NCBI GenBank assembly: GCA_031216915.1
Contig: CM062292.1
Coordinates: forward strand, 2,538,457 to 2,602,456
Length of the DNA stretch: 64,000 nucleotides
Source: Pictodentalium vernedei
Lineage: Eukaryota; Mollusca; Scaphopoda; Dentaliida; Dentaliidae
Reading direction: 5' to 3'
Numbering within the stretch: the stretch's first letter is position 1; each line of letters opens with the position of its first letter. Made by a program: the position numbers and the translations under genes. Below are positions 1 to 11,453 of the stretch, piece after piece. Below the pieces are notes generated by a model, which saw only the letters and a list, made by a program, of their open reading frames with translations, searched no databases and was not told the origin of the DNA.

Positions 1-674
1 TTCACAACTAGCCTTTAATATCCAAACATCACGAGTTAAAGATTCTGTATATCACATGAATTTTCGAATGTTTTTTACACTTTTTATTTAATTCATTGTC
101 GCTAAATTCTCCCAAAATAACCGACAATCAGTTCGTTAGCTCAGACGCTCCACACCATGACGTCGTCATGAATGCGCTTTACTTTCACCTGTTGTCGTAA
201 TCGACGTCATGTGAACTACACACAAGAATACAATGCCGCTGCTTTGGGACCACGCGCCGATCAGACACTAGTTGATAATCAGGAAATAAGACATGGGTTG
301 TTACGTCGAAATTAACGACGTTTCATGTGATATAATGTAATATTGATTATAATGATGCGATTAAAATAGACATGTATACCGGATGGAGATGACATAGCCA
401 GATTGGCTGTCTACCTGCCACCCCCTTGATATATATCCTGTTTCACGTTGTGTGGAACATTGATGTGGATATTGGGGCATAGAATGCACTTCAGTTATAG
501 GTGACATGCAGTAACCTGTAGTAACTACCTCTAAAGGTGACCTGTTGACTAGTCAAGAGATTCTTCCTCTTTGGGCAACACGAATGCAATCTTAAGTTTT
601 AAATTGCCTGGTGGCCCAAATCGGATGTTGGAGACGAAATCCAGAGTTAGAGTAACACTCGTGTATTTAGATCG
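1..674. other. No gene seen; unique AT-rich sequence
   Basis: I see no long open frame, repeat or RNA gene here. A palindromic TGACGTCGTCA-like stretch lies near 159-169 and GACGTCATG near 204-212. They are isolated and I do not call a regulatory site. Confidence 0.5.
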
Positions 675-2300
675 TTTATAATGTTAATATAATATATTAC
701 ATATGTATGATATGTTATAATGTTGATATAATATATTACATGTGTATGGTATGTTATAATGTTAATATAATATATTACATGTGTATGGTATGTTATAATG
801 TTAATGTAATATATTACATGTGTATGGTATGTTATAATGTTAACGTAATATATTACATGTGTATGATATGTTATAATGCTAATATAAAATATTACACGTG
901 TATGGTATGTTATAATGTTAATATAATATATTACACATGTATGCTATGTTATAATATTAATATAATATATTACACGTGTATGGTATGTTATAATGTTAAT
1001 ATAATATATTACATGTGTATGATATGTTATAATATTAATATAATATATTACACGTGTATGGTATGTTATAATGTTAATATAATATATTACATGTGTATGA
1101 TATGTTATAATATTAATATAATATATTACACGTGTATGGTATGTTATAATGTTAATATAATATATTACATGTGTATGATATGTTATAATATTAATATAAT
1201 ATATTACACGTGTATGGTATGTTATAATGTTAATATAATATATTACATGTGTATGATATGTTATAATATTAATATAATATATTACACGTGTATGGTATGT
1301 TATAATGTTAATATAATATATTACATGTGTATGATATGTTATAATATTAATATAATATATTACACGTGTATGGTATGTTATAATGTTAATATAATATATT
1401 ACATGTGTATGATATGTTATAATATTAATATAATATATTACACGTGTATGGTATGTTATAATGTTAATATAATATATTACACGTGTATGGTATGTTATAA
1501 TGTTAATATAATATATTACACGTGTCTGTTATGTTATAATGTTAATATAATATATTGCACGTGTATGGTATGTTATAATGTTAATATAATATATTACACG
1601 TGTATGGCATGTTATAATGTTAATATGTTAATATAATATATTACATGTGTATGGTATCTTATAATGTTAATATAATATATTACATGTGTATGTTATGTTA
1701 TAATGTTAATATAATATATTACACGTGTATGGTATGTTATAATGTTAATATAATATATTACACGTGTATGTTATGTTATAATGCTAATATAATATATGAT
1801 ATGTGTATGGTATGCTATTATGTTAAGAAAATATCTTATATGTGTATGGTATGTTATAATGTTAATATAATATATCATATGTGTATGCTATGTTATAATG
1901 TTAATATATTATATTATATGTGTATGCTATGTTATAATGTTAATATAATATATTACATGTGTATGCTATGTTATAATGTTAATATAATATATTATATGTG
2001 TATGATATGTTATAATGTTAATATATTATATTATATGTGTATGCTATGTTATAATGTTAATATAATATATTACACGTGTATGGCATGTTATAATGTTAAT
2101 ATGTTAATATAATATATTACATGTGTATGGTATCTTATAATGTTAATATAATATATTACATGTGTATGCTATGTTATAATGTTAATATAATATATTACAT
2201 GTTTATGCTATGTTATAATGTCAATATAATATATTATATGTGTATGTTATGTTATAATGTTAGTATAATATATTAAAAGCATATGCTATGTTATAATATG
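675..2300. repeat. 39-bp AT-rich tandem array, about 41 copies
   Basis: A 39-bp unit containing TATGTTATAATGTTAATAT and then ACACGTGTATG or ACATGTGTATG repeats head to tail. Because 39 is divisible by three and the unit lacks a stop in one frame, it gives a long spurious plus-strand open frame of a 13-residue peptide rich in Y, N and C. Between about 985 and 1450 copies alternate regularly between ACACGTG and ACATGTG variants with linked GTTAAT/ATTAAT changes, i.e. a 78-bp higher-order unit. Copies degrade toward both edges, and a 9-bp internal duplication breaks the phase at about 1620 and 2100. Confidence 0.95.
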
Positions 2301-2353
2301 ATCTAATTTAGATAATGTAAGTTAGTTAACCTACTACCCCCCCCCCCCCCCTT

Positions 2354-2768
2354 CCGATGAGCTGCTTGGCTCAACCGGCAGATATGACTTCAAACTCGCC
2401 TGATACGACGCTGATCTTGATCGATATGAACCAATCTAAAGTTGTCCCCCTTGATGAGTTACTTGGCTCAACCGGCAGATATGACTTCAAACTCGCCTGA
2501 TACGACGCTGATCGCGATCGATATGAACTAGTCTAAAGTTGTCCCCCTTGATGAGTTACTAGGCTCAACCGGCAGATATGACTTCAAACTCGCCTGATAC
2601 GACGCTGATCGCGATCGATATGAACCAGTCTAAAGTTGTCCCCCTTGATGAGTTACTAGGCTCAACCGGCAGATATGACTTCAACCTCGCCTGATACGAC
2701 GCTGATCGCGATCGATATGAACCAATCTAAAGTTGTCCCCCTTGATGAGTTACTAGGCTCAACCGATT
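2354..2768. repeat. 97-bp tandem array, about 4.3 copies
   Basis: The segment starting TTGATGAGTTACT recurs at about 2451, 2548, 2645 and 2742, a constant 97-bp period with only a few substitutions. It follows directly after a run of about 18 cytosines at 2335-2352. No stop-free frame spans it. Confidence 0.9.
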
Positions 2769-3025
2769 TGTTTATATTTTTAGAGTCCAAACATATACGT
2801 GAAAAGGGAATCGTAAGGAATTAAATCGCAGAAAGCTATTTTTATATTATTTAGTCATAATATCGCGAATGAGTCACGAAAATCCTCTAAAATCCTAGCT
2901 GGACTTTCATAGTCACGCCATTTATCCATATAAAAAAAAACAAACGTTTTTCTCTTTCACATTCATGGAAATAATAATGTGACAATTTTTCAACCTAAAA
3001 ATATACAAAATCCATTCAATATTGT

Positions 3026-3236
3026 TCAATATGCAATTCTCCAACCAGGAGCATCAATTAAAATTTCAATTCTCCAACCCGGAGCATCAATTAACATTTC
3101 AATTCTCCAACCCGGAGCATCAATTAAAATTTCAATTCTCCAGCCCGGAGCATCAATTAACATTTCAATTCTCCAACCAGGAGCATCAATTAAAATTTCA
3201 ATTCTCCAACCAGGAGCATCAATTAACATTTCTCAG
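3026..3236. repeat. 33-bp tandem array, six copies, 66-bp dimers
   Basis: The unit contains CAATTCTCCAACCCGGAGCA. Alternate copies end in TTAAAATT or TTAACATT, so the real repeat is a 66-bp dimer present three times. It opens frames on both strands purely because 33 is a multiple of three; no start context, splice site or protein family supports coding. Confidence 0.9.
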
Positions 3237-3396
3237 ATAAGGATATGAAATAACACAATGACCCCCAAACAACGACGATTTTTTCATGCAAACTGTTGTA
3301 ATCGATGTCGGATTTCTCGAACTTCTCAAAACACAGATTCGGGGAATCTATTTTAAAACTGCACAGACATTACTCCTTCACTACAATATGCGGAAT

Positions 3397-3658
3397 TACA
3401 GTACGTGGAGAGTGGATTGTAACTAAATCACCCGCGGAGTGGAGTTATCACCCGAGCTATAACATTCAAATTCTGTCCATATCGACAAAAAACACAAGCA
3501 ATGTTTTCAGCCAATGGAACTCCGGGTTTAACCCGGAGGTCCATTGGCTGAAACTTTGCTTGTGCTGGTTAGGCTTTGCGACAAATTTGCAATTATTGCT
3601 TGAGTGGAATCTCCACTCTGAGGGTGATTTAGTGATAATACACTCTCCACGTACTGTA
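3397..3658. mobile_element. Foldback (inverted-repeat) element with inner palindrome
   Basis: Outer arms of about 50 bp begin TACAGTACGTGGAGAGTG and are mirrored at the right end. Inside, at about 3494-3565, is a second palindrome centred on CCGGGTTTAACCCGG that reads AAGCAATG...CCATTGGCTGAAA on its arms. No open frame of transposase size is present, so this would be non-autonomous. The same inner palindrome occurs at 8226-8312 inside a different outer inverted repeat. Confidence 0.75.
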
Positions 3659-3747
3659 TGAACTACAGTACAGTTGCTCTGAACTGCTCTCAATCCACGC
3701 GTCGGATGTGATGTTGCAGGAAATTAAAATCATCATCAGCAAAATTT

Positions 3748-3791
3748 TAATTAATGAAGCACTGGGTTGTACTCGGTGCTTCATTAATTAG
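3748..3791. repeat. Short hairpin, 15-bp arms
   Basis: TAATTAATGAAGCAC and its reverse complement face each other across about 14 bases. Function unknown. Confidence 0.7.
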
Positions 3792-3799
3792 ATTTGTGA

Positions 3800-4060
3800 T
3801 GATTACTCCTGTAATTAGTGTCTCCAATCTAATATTATTGAGTCTGTTGAAATACTGTCACCTCCGTGGAAAGTGACCAGTCCAGGACAGCTGTACTGTA
3901 TGCATATCGTTAATGGTAAATACTTGTGAAAACATAACCCTATCCCTTAAATGGTTCACATAGACCTAGCCATATTTTGTTATTGTACTCTTTCTAAGTG
4001 GAATCGGGGTTCTGCCCTTGATAAATTCGTGATGGAACTTTACTCGTGTAATTTTGAACA
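3800..4060. other. No gene seen
   Basis: Unique sequence between the hairpin and the MITE with no convincing open frame or repeat. Confidence 0.5.
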
Positions 4061-4064
4061 TTAA

Positions 4065-4305
4065 CCCTTTGCCTAACGTAACGGTCAAAACGGCCAGCGC
4101 TATTCTCAAACATCGCCAATTAATTTTCATTATTTTTTCATTTTTTGTCTCTAAAACACAGGTTATGAATCCTCATTGGAACGAGCTTCTCGAGCTCGTT
4201 CCAATGAGGGGTCATGACCTTTGTTTTTGAGACAAAACATGAAAACAATAGTTATTCAAGAATGTTTTTTGCAAGTTTCGTCTGCTTTTAATGTTAGGCA
4301 AAGGG
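4065..4305. mobile_element. piggyBac-type MITE (family 1), complete, TTAA-flanked
   Basis: Flanked by TTAA at 4061-4064 and 4306-4309. Terminal inverted repeats are CCCTTTGCCTAACGTAAC on the left and GTTAGGCAAAGGG on the right. The centre is a long palindrome with CATTGGAACGAGC facing its complement, itself enclosed by a TTTTTGTCTC-type sequence. A TTAA duplication with CCCTTTG-type ends is typical of the piggyBac superfamily. It is 241 bp with no coding capacity. Other copies lie at 14203, 36212, 45527 and 60956, with fragments elsewhere. Confidence 0.85.
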
Positions 4306-4391
4306 TTAATATAAACACTATATCGTATCCAGAAATGATCGATACCTGAGACGATTCATGTAATAAAAAAACGTTTATAGCCGACGCTATC

Positions 4392-4807
4392 AATTCTGCA
4401 GGGAGCGCGGTGGCGTTGCGGTGAACGGTTCTCGTCAGATTACCGAAGTTAAGCAACGTCGAGCCCGGTTAATCCTTGGATGGGTGACCGTCTGAGCGAT
4501 CGATTCGGACTCCCGCGTTGTGTCCTTGGGCAAGGCACTTAACCCCGATTGTCCATATGGGCGAACGATGACGCCGTGTACTAAGGCGTACTACACGTCA
4601 GTGTTGCGCATGTCTTCAACCAATCTAACCCTGCTTGTGCTGCAGTAGGGAGTTACGATGTTGGGGAGCTGGCAGCTACTCGTCGTTGCTCTGTGGTTCT
4701 CACCGGGTACTCCGGCTTCCCCCACCCGTAAAACTATCACCGACACGATATGACCTTGGCTGTGAAAGTGTCGTTGAACCTTAATAAATAAATAAATAAA
4801 TTCTGCA
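4392..4807 (+). mobile_element. SINE with 5S rRNA-derived head, complete with 9-bp TSD
   Basis: The body 4401-4798 is flanked by AATTCTGCA at 4392-4400 and 4799-4807. The head at about 4436-4500 contains ACCGAAGTTAAGCAACGTCG and CTTGGATGGGTGACC, which match the internal promoter region of animal 5S rRNA, as in SINE3-type elements. The body then carries GTGTCCTTGGGCAAGGCACT, a segment common in animal SINEs. The 3' end is an AATA-type tail. The body is shared with the tRNA-headed copies at 6804, 34130 and 62165, so one body has been joined to two kinds of Pol III promoter. Confidence 0.88.
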
Positions 4808-4988
4808 ATAGGGTTGACGTTGTACTTATCGAAACGGGGGTTCTGCTTTTGATAAATTCGTAATGAAAATTTTCCGTCGTGGGTGCAGCCTCGCAAACAA
4901 TTTCTACAATCGGTCATGAGAGCAGAACGCACCGGAGACTGGGTCCTCCATATGTATAGTGTGAGTGAAACTAATGATCCCAATTTTC

Positions 4989-5478
4989 CATGCTGGTTGT
5001 CATTTTGCCTACGCTAAGTGTGTCCATATCTACCTCTAATACATGGAAGATCCCCCCCAAACAATGTCCGTCGACGACTTCAAAGCGTTCACGGAGAAAG
5101 CATTGTCCCCAATCAGAAGGTTTGACAATTTCTTGGATGGGATTTATTTCGACCAAACCATAGAGCAGTGCCTTATGCGGATGTCCAAGGCAGCTGTGGT
5201 CTCACACGTGATAAGGGGAAACGGAGAGTACTTTGGCAAAATGGGTTGACGGCCTTCCTCTCTGTCTGTCGATATGCATTGATCTTAAAAAAAACTTTAT
5301 TCAAGTGCACACTAGTCACACTGAGCAATACCGGGACATTGCTAAGAGCACACAAGCACATGACATTAGTCACATAAACAAGTTTCTCAACCGGTTGAGA
5401 GTACATTATCCATTCCTCAATAGAAACTCACTGCAGTTAGTCACACTGTCATCCGGCAAACCAATAAGTCAGTTATGA
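4989..5478 (+). pseudogene. Decayed fragment of a multicopy invertebrate protein family (DQTIEQ...GGLTRG type)
   Basis: With several frame changes the translation carries, in order, AYAKCVHIYL, a stop, YMEDPP, FDQTIEQCLMRMSKAA, GGLTRDKG, then SHTEQYRDIAKSTQAHDI and LNRLRVHYPF followed by LVTLSSG. This order matches from memory a large protein family of unknown function, found in many copies in cnidarian, mollusc and echinoderm genomes, with the hallmark TIEQ...GGLTRGRG. The frame shifts near 5200-5230 and there are internal stops, so it is not functional. The family may itself be mobile; no terminal repeats are seen around it. Assignment to the family is moderately secure, its function is unknown to me. 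Confidence 0.6.
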
Positions 5479-5479
5479 C

Positions 5480-6434
5480 CAGGCCAGGCCTGACCTGGCA
5501 TTCTTAAAAATGCAGGAGGGATAAAATCGCTCTCCTCACATAGCCTAGGGGAACTATTAGCTCTCCTCAAGCCTACAAGAGCTAAAAGTTGCAAAATGAA
5601 GTTGTACTATTAATGAATTCTGCCTGGTGGGCTTTGTACATTTTATTTGGTGCTTCTAACAAGGTAGTCTCTGTGAGACGGCTACACTGCCCCCCCCCCC
5701 CCCCACACCCCCGGGCATTGAAGTCCCGGAGGAGTGGGATCGGCAGTATGGCCATCTTGCAGAGACCACTAACAAAACAGAGATATGAAAACCTGTTGGC
5801 TTTAGGAACAGGATGTTGTGGTACTCATTATTTTCGAAGGCTAGGAGGGCTATTTTTCGCTCTCCTCAATTTTGTTAAGGCGAGCAGTAGGCGAGCGAAT
5901 AAATAGCTCTCCTGAAAATGCCAGGCCTGCCAGGCTGTTACAGTTAGTAATGGATGTGTATCTAAGGTTGTCAAATCACAGCATATCCTCTTGTGAAATG
6001 AGTCCAAATCACAGCCTAAATGTTCCAACAGAGTTTGTAAGTGTTGTCGTTGACTTTTCTACTGTATGAGGGTGGGTATCTGGGTGTATCCTTGATGGCT
6101 ACATCGGAACATATTATCAGTTGCAGGCCTGGCAATCTAGAAAATCCAGGAGTGCAGCAAAACAATTACCCTCCTCAGATTGCTTGGGAGTGCAATTGCA
6201 TCAGACATTTTCAATGCAAAAACTTGTATTCTATTTTGGTTATACTCACTTCAAGGTATTGATATTGTGGCTGAACAATTGTACTGCATTCAGCTTGATA
6301 GTGGAAAAACTGGCACACACATCTTCTCATTATTCAATGATGCATTTAAATCATATGTGACTGCGCTTAAAATGTATCGAAATGCAACACAGAATGGGTC
6401 ATGAATTATTGCCAATCAATCCAACATTGACAAA
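5480..6434. other. No gene; scattered CAGGCCTGCCAGG-type repeat pieces
   Basis: Related pieces containing CAGGCCTG, GCTCTCCTCA and GGCGTGCAGTAGGCG-like segments recur near 5485-5580, 5840-5940, 6120-6180 and again at 6570-6680. They look like dispersed copies of one decayed repeat. A run of about 14 cytosines is at 5691-5704. Open frames are short and overlap on both strands, with no recognisable domain. Confidence 0.45.
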
Positions 6435-6545
6435 TCGTTCCCTGAGTTCCAGTGTGTTCTATGTGCCAATAGGTTGTCAGTAGGCTTCCAGTAGGCCAGT
6501 AGGCTGCCAATAGGCACATAGAACACATTGGAACTCAAGGGACGA
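6435..6545. mobile_element. Hairpin element (family H), copy 1
   Basis: Arms of about 33 bp, reading GAGTTCCAGTGTGTTCTATG on the left and mirrored on the right, enclose short repeats of a CAGTAGGCTGCC-type unit. The same structure occurs at 14766-14869 and 62667-62785, so it is a dispersed family and not a chance palindrome. Confidence 0.8.
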
Positions 6546-6792
6546 AATGATAATAGATTTTAAAGGCAGTCCCAAACAGGTCTGGAATTCCAGAAAATCA
6601 AAGGGTGTAAAAATTGCCCTCTTCAATTTTTTTTCTAGGCGTGCAGTAGGCGTGCAGAGCTCCTAAAGGATGGCAGGCCTACATTTGTGTTGTTCGGATG
6701 AGCTTTCTTGACATGATTAGTTGCTATGTTGTCTTTATTTTCGGCCATAAAATCAAAGGAGTGGTGATATTTCGACATATCTTATCAATTTT

Positions 6793-7147
6793 ATTATCTG
6801 AATCAAACCGAGAGGTCCTCGGTTCGAATCCCACCTGCGGCAACCGCGTTGTGTCCTTGGGCAAGACACTTCACCCCCATTGCCCATGTGGAGGGCACGA
6901 TGACGCCGTGTAGTAAGGCGTACTGCACGTCGATGGTACACATGTCTTCAACCAATCTAACCCTGCCTGTGCTGCAGTGCGGAGTTACGATGCTGGGGAG
7001 CTGGCAGCTGCTCGTCGTTGCTCGGTGGTTCTCTCCGGGTACTCCTCAGGCTTCCTCCACCCGTAAAACTGTCACGGTCATGATTAGCCATTGTGCATAA
7101 ATATGTGACCTTAAACATCAATAAAAAAATAAATAAATTATCTGAAT
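6793..7147 (+). mobile_element. SINE, tRNA head truncated at 5' end, 11-bp TSD
   Basis: The body 6804-7136 is flanked by ATTATCTGAAT at 6793-6803 and 7137-7147. The head keeps only a B-box-like GGTTCGAATCCC region, so it is 5'-truncated, as expected for LINE-driven target-primed insertion. Then follow the conserved GTGTCCTTGGGCAAGACACT block, the body shared with the 4.4-kb copy, and an A-rich AATAAA-like tail. Confidence 0.88.
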
Positions 7148-7149
7148 TA

Positions 7150-7690
7150 ATCTCTGTTCTAGAAGAAGGCTTCATATTACAACTCATCGTCATCTGTATA
7201 TCTTTACTTGGGGAAATTTCTGAGTGGTCATGCAATTGTCATGCTCTCTTCGGTAATAATGTCATCACAATTCTGGAATATCGACTCGTAGTAAGCTCTA
7301 GCATCAATTGCACATATCTTTCGACACTTTCTCCGCGATATTTCTGAAGACTTAGCCCCCAAATTAGTCTACATATGACTATATTTGCATGGTGGAATTG
7401 CGTTAGAATATAAACCATTCCGATAAATCTTGATATCTCAAAATGTACAACTCGAATTTTCTGGAACTTTTGCCCTGTTGTTCATAAACATGTTCTCATT
7501 AATCCCTGCTAAAATCAGCTTTCTCCGTGTTTTGTGCCCAGTGAACCTTAATATGCCTGGTCTATTACACAGGGTCGTTCACTGTAATTCGCCCAACACA
7601 ATCATGAAAATTGGCGTTACCAGGTGTAACGGAAGAGTTGGAAGCTTGGTTTTTGTATGGTGAGGAATTAATGATGAAAAATGTTTCGCT
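7150..7690. other. No gene seen
   Basis: Unique sequence; open frames are short, overlap on both strands and show no domain. Confidence 0.4.
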
Positions 7691-8082
7691 TCACCCACCA
7701 TTTTGAGGGTAGAAATACATATATGAACTTCGGAAAAGCATCACAGGACCATAAACTGTGATTTCCCGCAATTCTGAAATATGCTCAGTGACCCCTGGGT
7801 TACCTCCGTTACGCTGACCCATATTTCGAACATCCATTGACATATGTCGTTTGGTTACAGGTTCAAAGGCCAAAGTCATAGCACGCTTGGTATGTACCTA
7901 CTTTCAAAACTTGGCTCCGCCAACATTTCTGAGAAAAGAAATAAATGTATGAATTTTAGAAATCACTAGGGGTTTTTATAAAAAAAACCCCGAAATTTCC
8001 TGACATTCGGAAAAACGCTATCAATGGTTCCTGGATGACTTCAGTGACATTGACCCACGTTTTGAACCACCACTGAATAACA

Positions 8083-8467
8083 CCTCAGTTGGTGTTGGTC
8101 ACGGGTCCATAGGTTTTTTATCTACAGTTAAAACTAGAAGTCCTGTCATGAAATGCGCACAAATAGCACGTTGATATGCGCGTTAATGTACGCGTTATGG
8201 TCTAAGTAAAGCTATCAAATTCTGTACATATGGCCTGTGCACAAGCAATGTTTCAGCCAATGGACCTCCGGGTAACCCGGAGGTCCATTGGCAGAAACAT
8301 TGCATGTGTTTGCTATGAGTAACCAAGAGAACCTGCCGTGCTTTGGATGCCATTCGATATGGCAATTGCGCGCAATTCCAACGCGCAATTAAGCCTAGAT
8401 AAGCGCACTATTCGTGACAGGACTTCTAGTTTTAACTGTATGGACCCGTGACCAACATCAACTAAGG
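8083..8467. mobile_element. Large foldback with nested inner palindrome
   Basis: Left arm CCTCAGTTGGTGTTGGTCAC continuing through AACTAGAAGTCCTGTCA is mirrored at 8410-8467. The inner palindrome at about 8226-8312 is the same CCGGGTTACCCGG-centred structure as in the element at 3397. The outermost arms are also part of the surrounding degenerate repeat, so this may be an inverted duplication rather than a simple insertion. Confidence 0.65.
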
Positions 8468-8555
8468 TGGTACTCCTAACTCGTGACCAACATCAACTAA
8501 GGTGGTACTCCTAACTCGTGACCAACATCAACTAAGGTGGTACTCCTAACTCGTT
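8446..8555. repeat. 35-bp tandem repeat, three copies
   Basis: CGTGACCAACATCAACTAAG plus GTGGTACTCCTAACT repeats three times nearly without change, directly abutting the right arm of the foldback; the first copy is that arm. Confidence 0.85.
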
Positions 8556-9599
8556 CTCCAGATATGTGTGCCTCACTTTCAAAACATTTGACTCTAACCC
8601 TTTTGAGTGATGAAATACAGGCAATGCATTATGGGATTTTACATTGCAATTTTCAGCAATTCTGAAAAATTTACTCAATGACCTATGAGTGACCCCATTA
8701 ACCTGGACCCATATTTGAACCTCCATTGGCATTCGACTCGTTTTTGCTGTCCAAGGTTCATGGATCAAACCATGCTTGAGATATGAACATTACTCACTTT
8801 CAAAATGTTTGGCCCCCGTCCACCCTTTTGAATGTAAAGAAACATGTATGAACTTTGGGAGTCGTGAAATGTGGTGTACTCGGTGACCTCAACACATATT
8901 TTGAACTTCCGTCGCGTATCACCTCATTTGGCGCTGTTCCTAACTCAATAGGTCATACCATGCTTTACATCTGAGCATGGCCCGCTTTCAAAAAGTTTAC
9001 CCCGACCCCCTTCACACGTTTTGAGTATAAAAGTGGATGTACGGACTTCTGAAAGGTCATAAAAAGCGATTTTTCATGATCTTAACCCATATTTTAAACC
9101 TCCATTGAGTTTTGGTTTATTTGGTGTTGGTCCTTGAGATATGAGCGTGATCCATATTCAAAATGTTTGTACCCGTCTACATTTTCGAGTCTAGAAATAC
9201 AAGTGCGAATTTTGGGAATGCTGTCCTTCATATAACAGTTACACGCTAATTTACTGTCTTGATAAATCTTGTATTTCAATAGGCTATAATTATTGCTTTG
9301 AGTTTCAGTTTATATGTCGTAGTTTTTAGTGCGTTTCTTATATAATGTATTATTCTCTTGAAACCAGTTGCCAGGCTTTCGACTTTGAGCTACCGAACGG
9401 CAGGTTTTCGCCATTGAATATAAATATATGCTTAAAGTTGACGAGCACTTTTCATGGGCTAATTTCCCCACAGTTTTACATGTTACAACAAATGTCTGGA
9501 TGGTATTTTCTGGTTCTTTACTCGCCTGTTACGTTACCACTGTAATGTTGTCTCAAGATTGTTTGATAGTGGGTTGTCAATCTCGGTGGAGGCCAAATC

Positions 9600-10170
9600 T
9601 AGTGATTAACGGATAAGGATTTGTAAGCCGATTGTGAGTGCCGATGTCAAATAGCAACAACCAAAAGGAGTACTATGTTTAAGAATGCATAGCACAGGGT
9701 TAATTTACAGTACAGTCAGCTTGATTTGTTTACTGACCTCAAGGGTATGTCAGTGTGTGTATTAAAGTAAAAATACATCAGTGGAAACAAGTTAACAGCG
9801 CAGCGTCTTTGATCAACGATCAAAGACGCGGCGCTGTTAAATTTTTTTACGCTGATGTCGCATTTCATTGAGTCATCACACAACACGTAGCATGTGTGTC
9901 ATTATCAGCAATCAAGGGGGGATCAGATCAATCAATGAGATTAGGCCAATCTTTTTTCCTGCCAATCATTCAATCATTGTGGCCACTTATTAAGTTTGTT
10001 ACTGCTTGTATGAGATTGTTAATCAAACGTAAATACAAACAATTTTGATCCAGTGGTGTTCCATGTAACCATCGGCATGGACTGATATTCATACACCTCT
10101 ACCGATGGTCCACCGGTGGCTTAACATCGGCCGACGTCAGATGCGATTGCCGAACATCGGTTAATCACTA
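9600..10170. mobile_element. Foldback DNA element, copy 1 (571 bp)
   Basis: Ends are TAGTGATTAACGGA at 9600 and its complement ATCGGTTAATCACTA at 10156-10170; a TA duplication is possible. In the middle is a palindrome in which GCGTCTTTGATCAACGATCA faces its complement (about 9800-9835). The whole element is present again in the opposite orientation at 19767-21332, which confirms the borders. No transposase frame. Confidence 0.75.
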
Positions 10171-10174
10171 AACA

Positions 10175-11453
10175 AATTATCAACCTTACGGACTCAGTTG
10201 TTTTGACTGCGAGTGTAGAGCCGTCCTCTCTTATGGTCTTCATTTCTACTACGCGACATAACCCAGCGGACAGGTCTCGCTACTTCCATACGTCGGACCC
10301 CAAAGGCCTCACCTGTTGACCGATCCATGTCTTTTTTCTGTCAGTATCCTCTACAATGATGGCTATAGGCACGACAAGGAATTTAACGGGAGAGGGAAGG
10401 TCGATAGAAAGCGAAAAAAAAAACAAAAACAAAAAAAAACAAAAAAAAAAAAAACAACAGGTGCAGGCAGTTATACATAACACTGTATATTTTGGACAGC
10501 ATTGGTACTTTCCCATGCAGGTTCGAACCCCACTCACACCACAATGATACTGTTCGCTATTAATGCATATTTGGAATTTAGATGTAGAGAGCAAAAATGC
10601 CTCTCTAAAATCGTTTGAGCAGTAATTAGATACTTATATTATATCTCACGTGACCTTCTAGGCTCCTGATTGGACGAATGCTGCGTCCCTATTTCGTGTA
10701 CTTTGCATCCACAGAACTGACCAGGCACTACACCCAGGCACTACACGTTTTCTATTTTTAGCACACTACTATATCAGTTTTCTTTTCATACTGGGCGAAT
10801 AAAACTGATCAGGCTAAATTTAAAAATCGATTCACATAGGCACAACATCCACAAAACGACCCGGAAAGAAATCATTGTGGAAAAATGTATCGCTTTTCCA
10901 TTGTTGAAGTCACATTTTCCGAGGCGTTCATTTTATTTCTTGAGAAGATGATCCATATCTTGTTTCGAAGAGAATGATGGGTACAACATTCATGAGAACG
11001 CGTCCGGATATGAAAAATCCTTTGTTTCGCTGCTCATATTATTTTGCTATTTAATTGTATGTTTTGGGCAGTAAACGAATAAATAATGGAATTCATTTGA
11101 ATCTTCGGAATTTTGTATCCCGTACGGACCCATGCGTTAATGTTAATGTGTGATAAATGTGTTGAAATTATCAAACTGCGTTGTCAAATTTCGAAAATTT
11201 TAGCTTTCATTCGCGAGTTGCGCGATTCTAGAATACACAGTTCCGTTTGGGGGAAATGTTTTGTTTACCCTTGCCGACCGATTCAAAATTTGTCTCCTGC
11301 TCATATCAATAAGCCGTGTTTTGGAAGAAGAAAATATTTTTTGAAAATTACATGGGATTTTTTTTCTATATAACGCTGGTTGGTAGGGCTGCTACCTTGG
11401 TAGTAGATTAACAAATTGGACAGATGTTTTTCTTGATGGGTGTTCGATATAAT
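10175..11453. other. No gene; A-rich tract
   Basis: An A-rich run with interspersed C sits at 10415-10456. A GGTTCGAACCCC motif at about 10519-10530 resembles a tRNA B box, but no tRNA fold or A box can be drawn. The rest is unique with only short frames. Confidence 0.4.

Larger units (their letters stand above)
7690..9300. repeat. Degenerate tandem repeat, unit about 200-260 bp, around five copies
   Basis: The order (1) TATGAAYTTYGGAAA, (2) AATTCTGAAAWATTTACTCA, (3) GACCCATATTTTGAAC, (4) CATTGACATAYG, (5) GGTTCATGGATCAYAGCATG, (6) ACTTTCAAAATGTTTGG recurs, much diverged, from about 7720, 7960, 8610, 8840 and 9180. The foldback at 8083-8467 interrupts it. This is an old array; unit borders are approximate. 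Confidence 0.6.

Noticed and set aside
707-2112. Long plus-strand frames encoding a 13-residue Tyr/Asn/Cys-rich repeat
   Set aside because: They follow exactly the 39-bp satellite period; no start context, splice site, signal peptide or composition of a real repeat protein.
2979-3248. Overlapping frames on both strands with 11-residue repeats
   Set aside because: Translations of a 33-bp tandem array.
4436-4500. A functional 5S rRNA gene
   Set aside because: Only the internal promoter part matches 5S; the ends are replaced by SINE sequence and a TSD flanks the whole.
10496-10550. Possible tRNA gene or SINE around GGTTCGAACCCC
   Set aside because: The B-box-like word is itself palindromic, no A box or T-arm stem is found on either strand.
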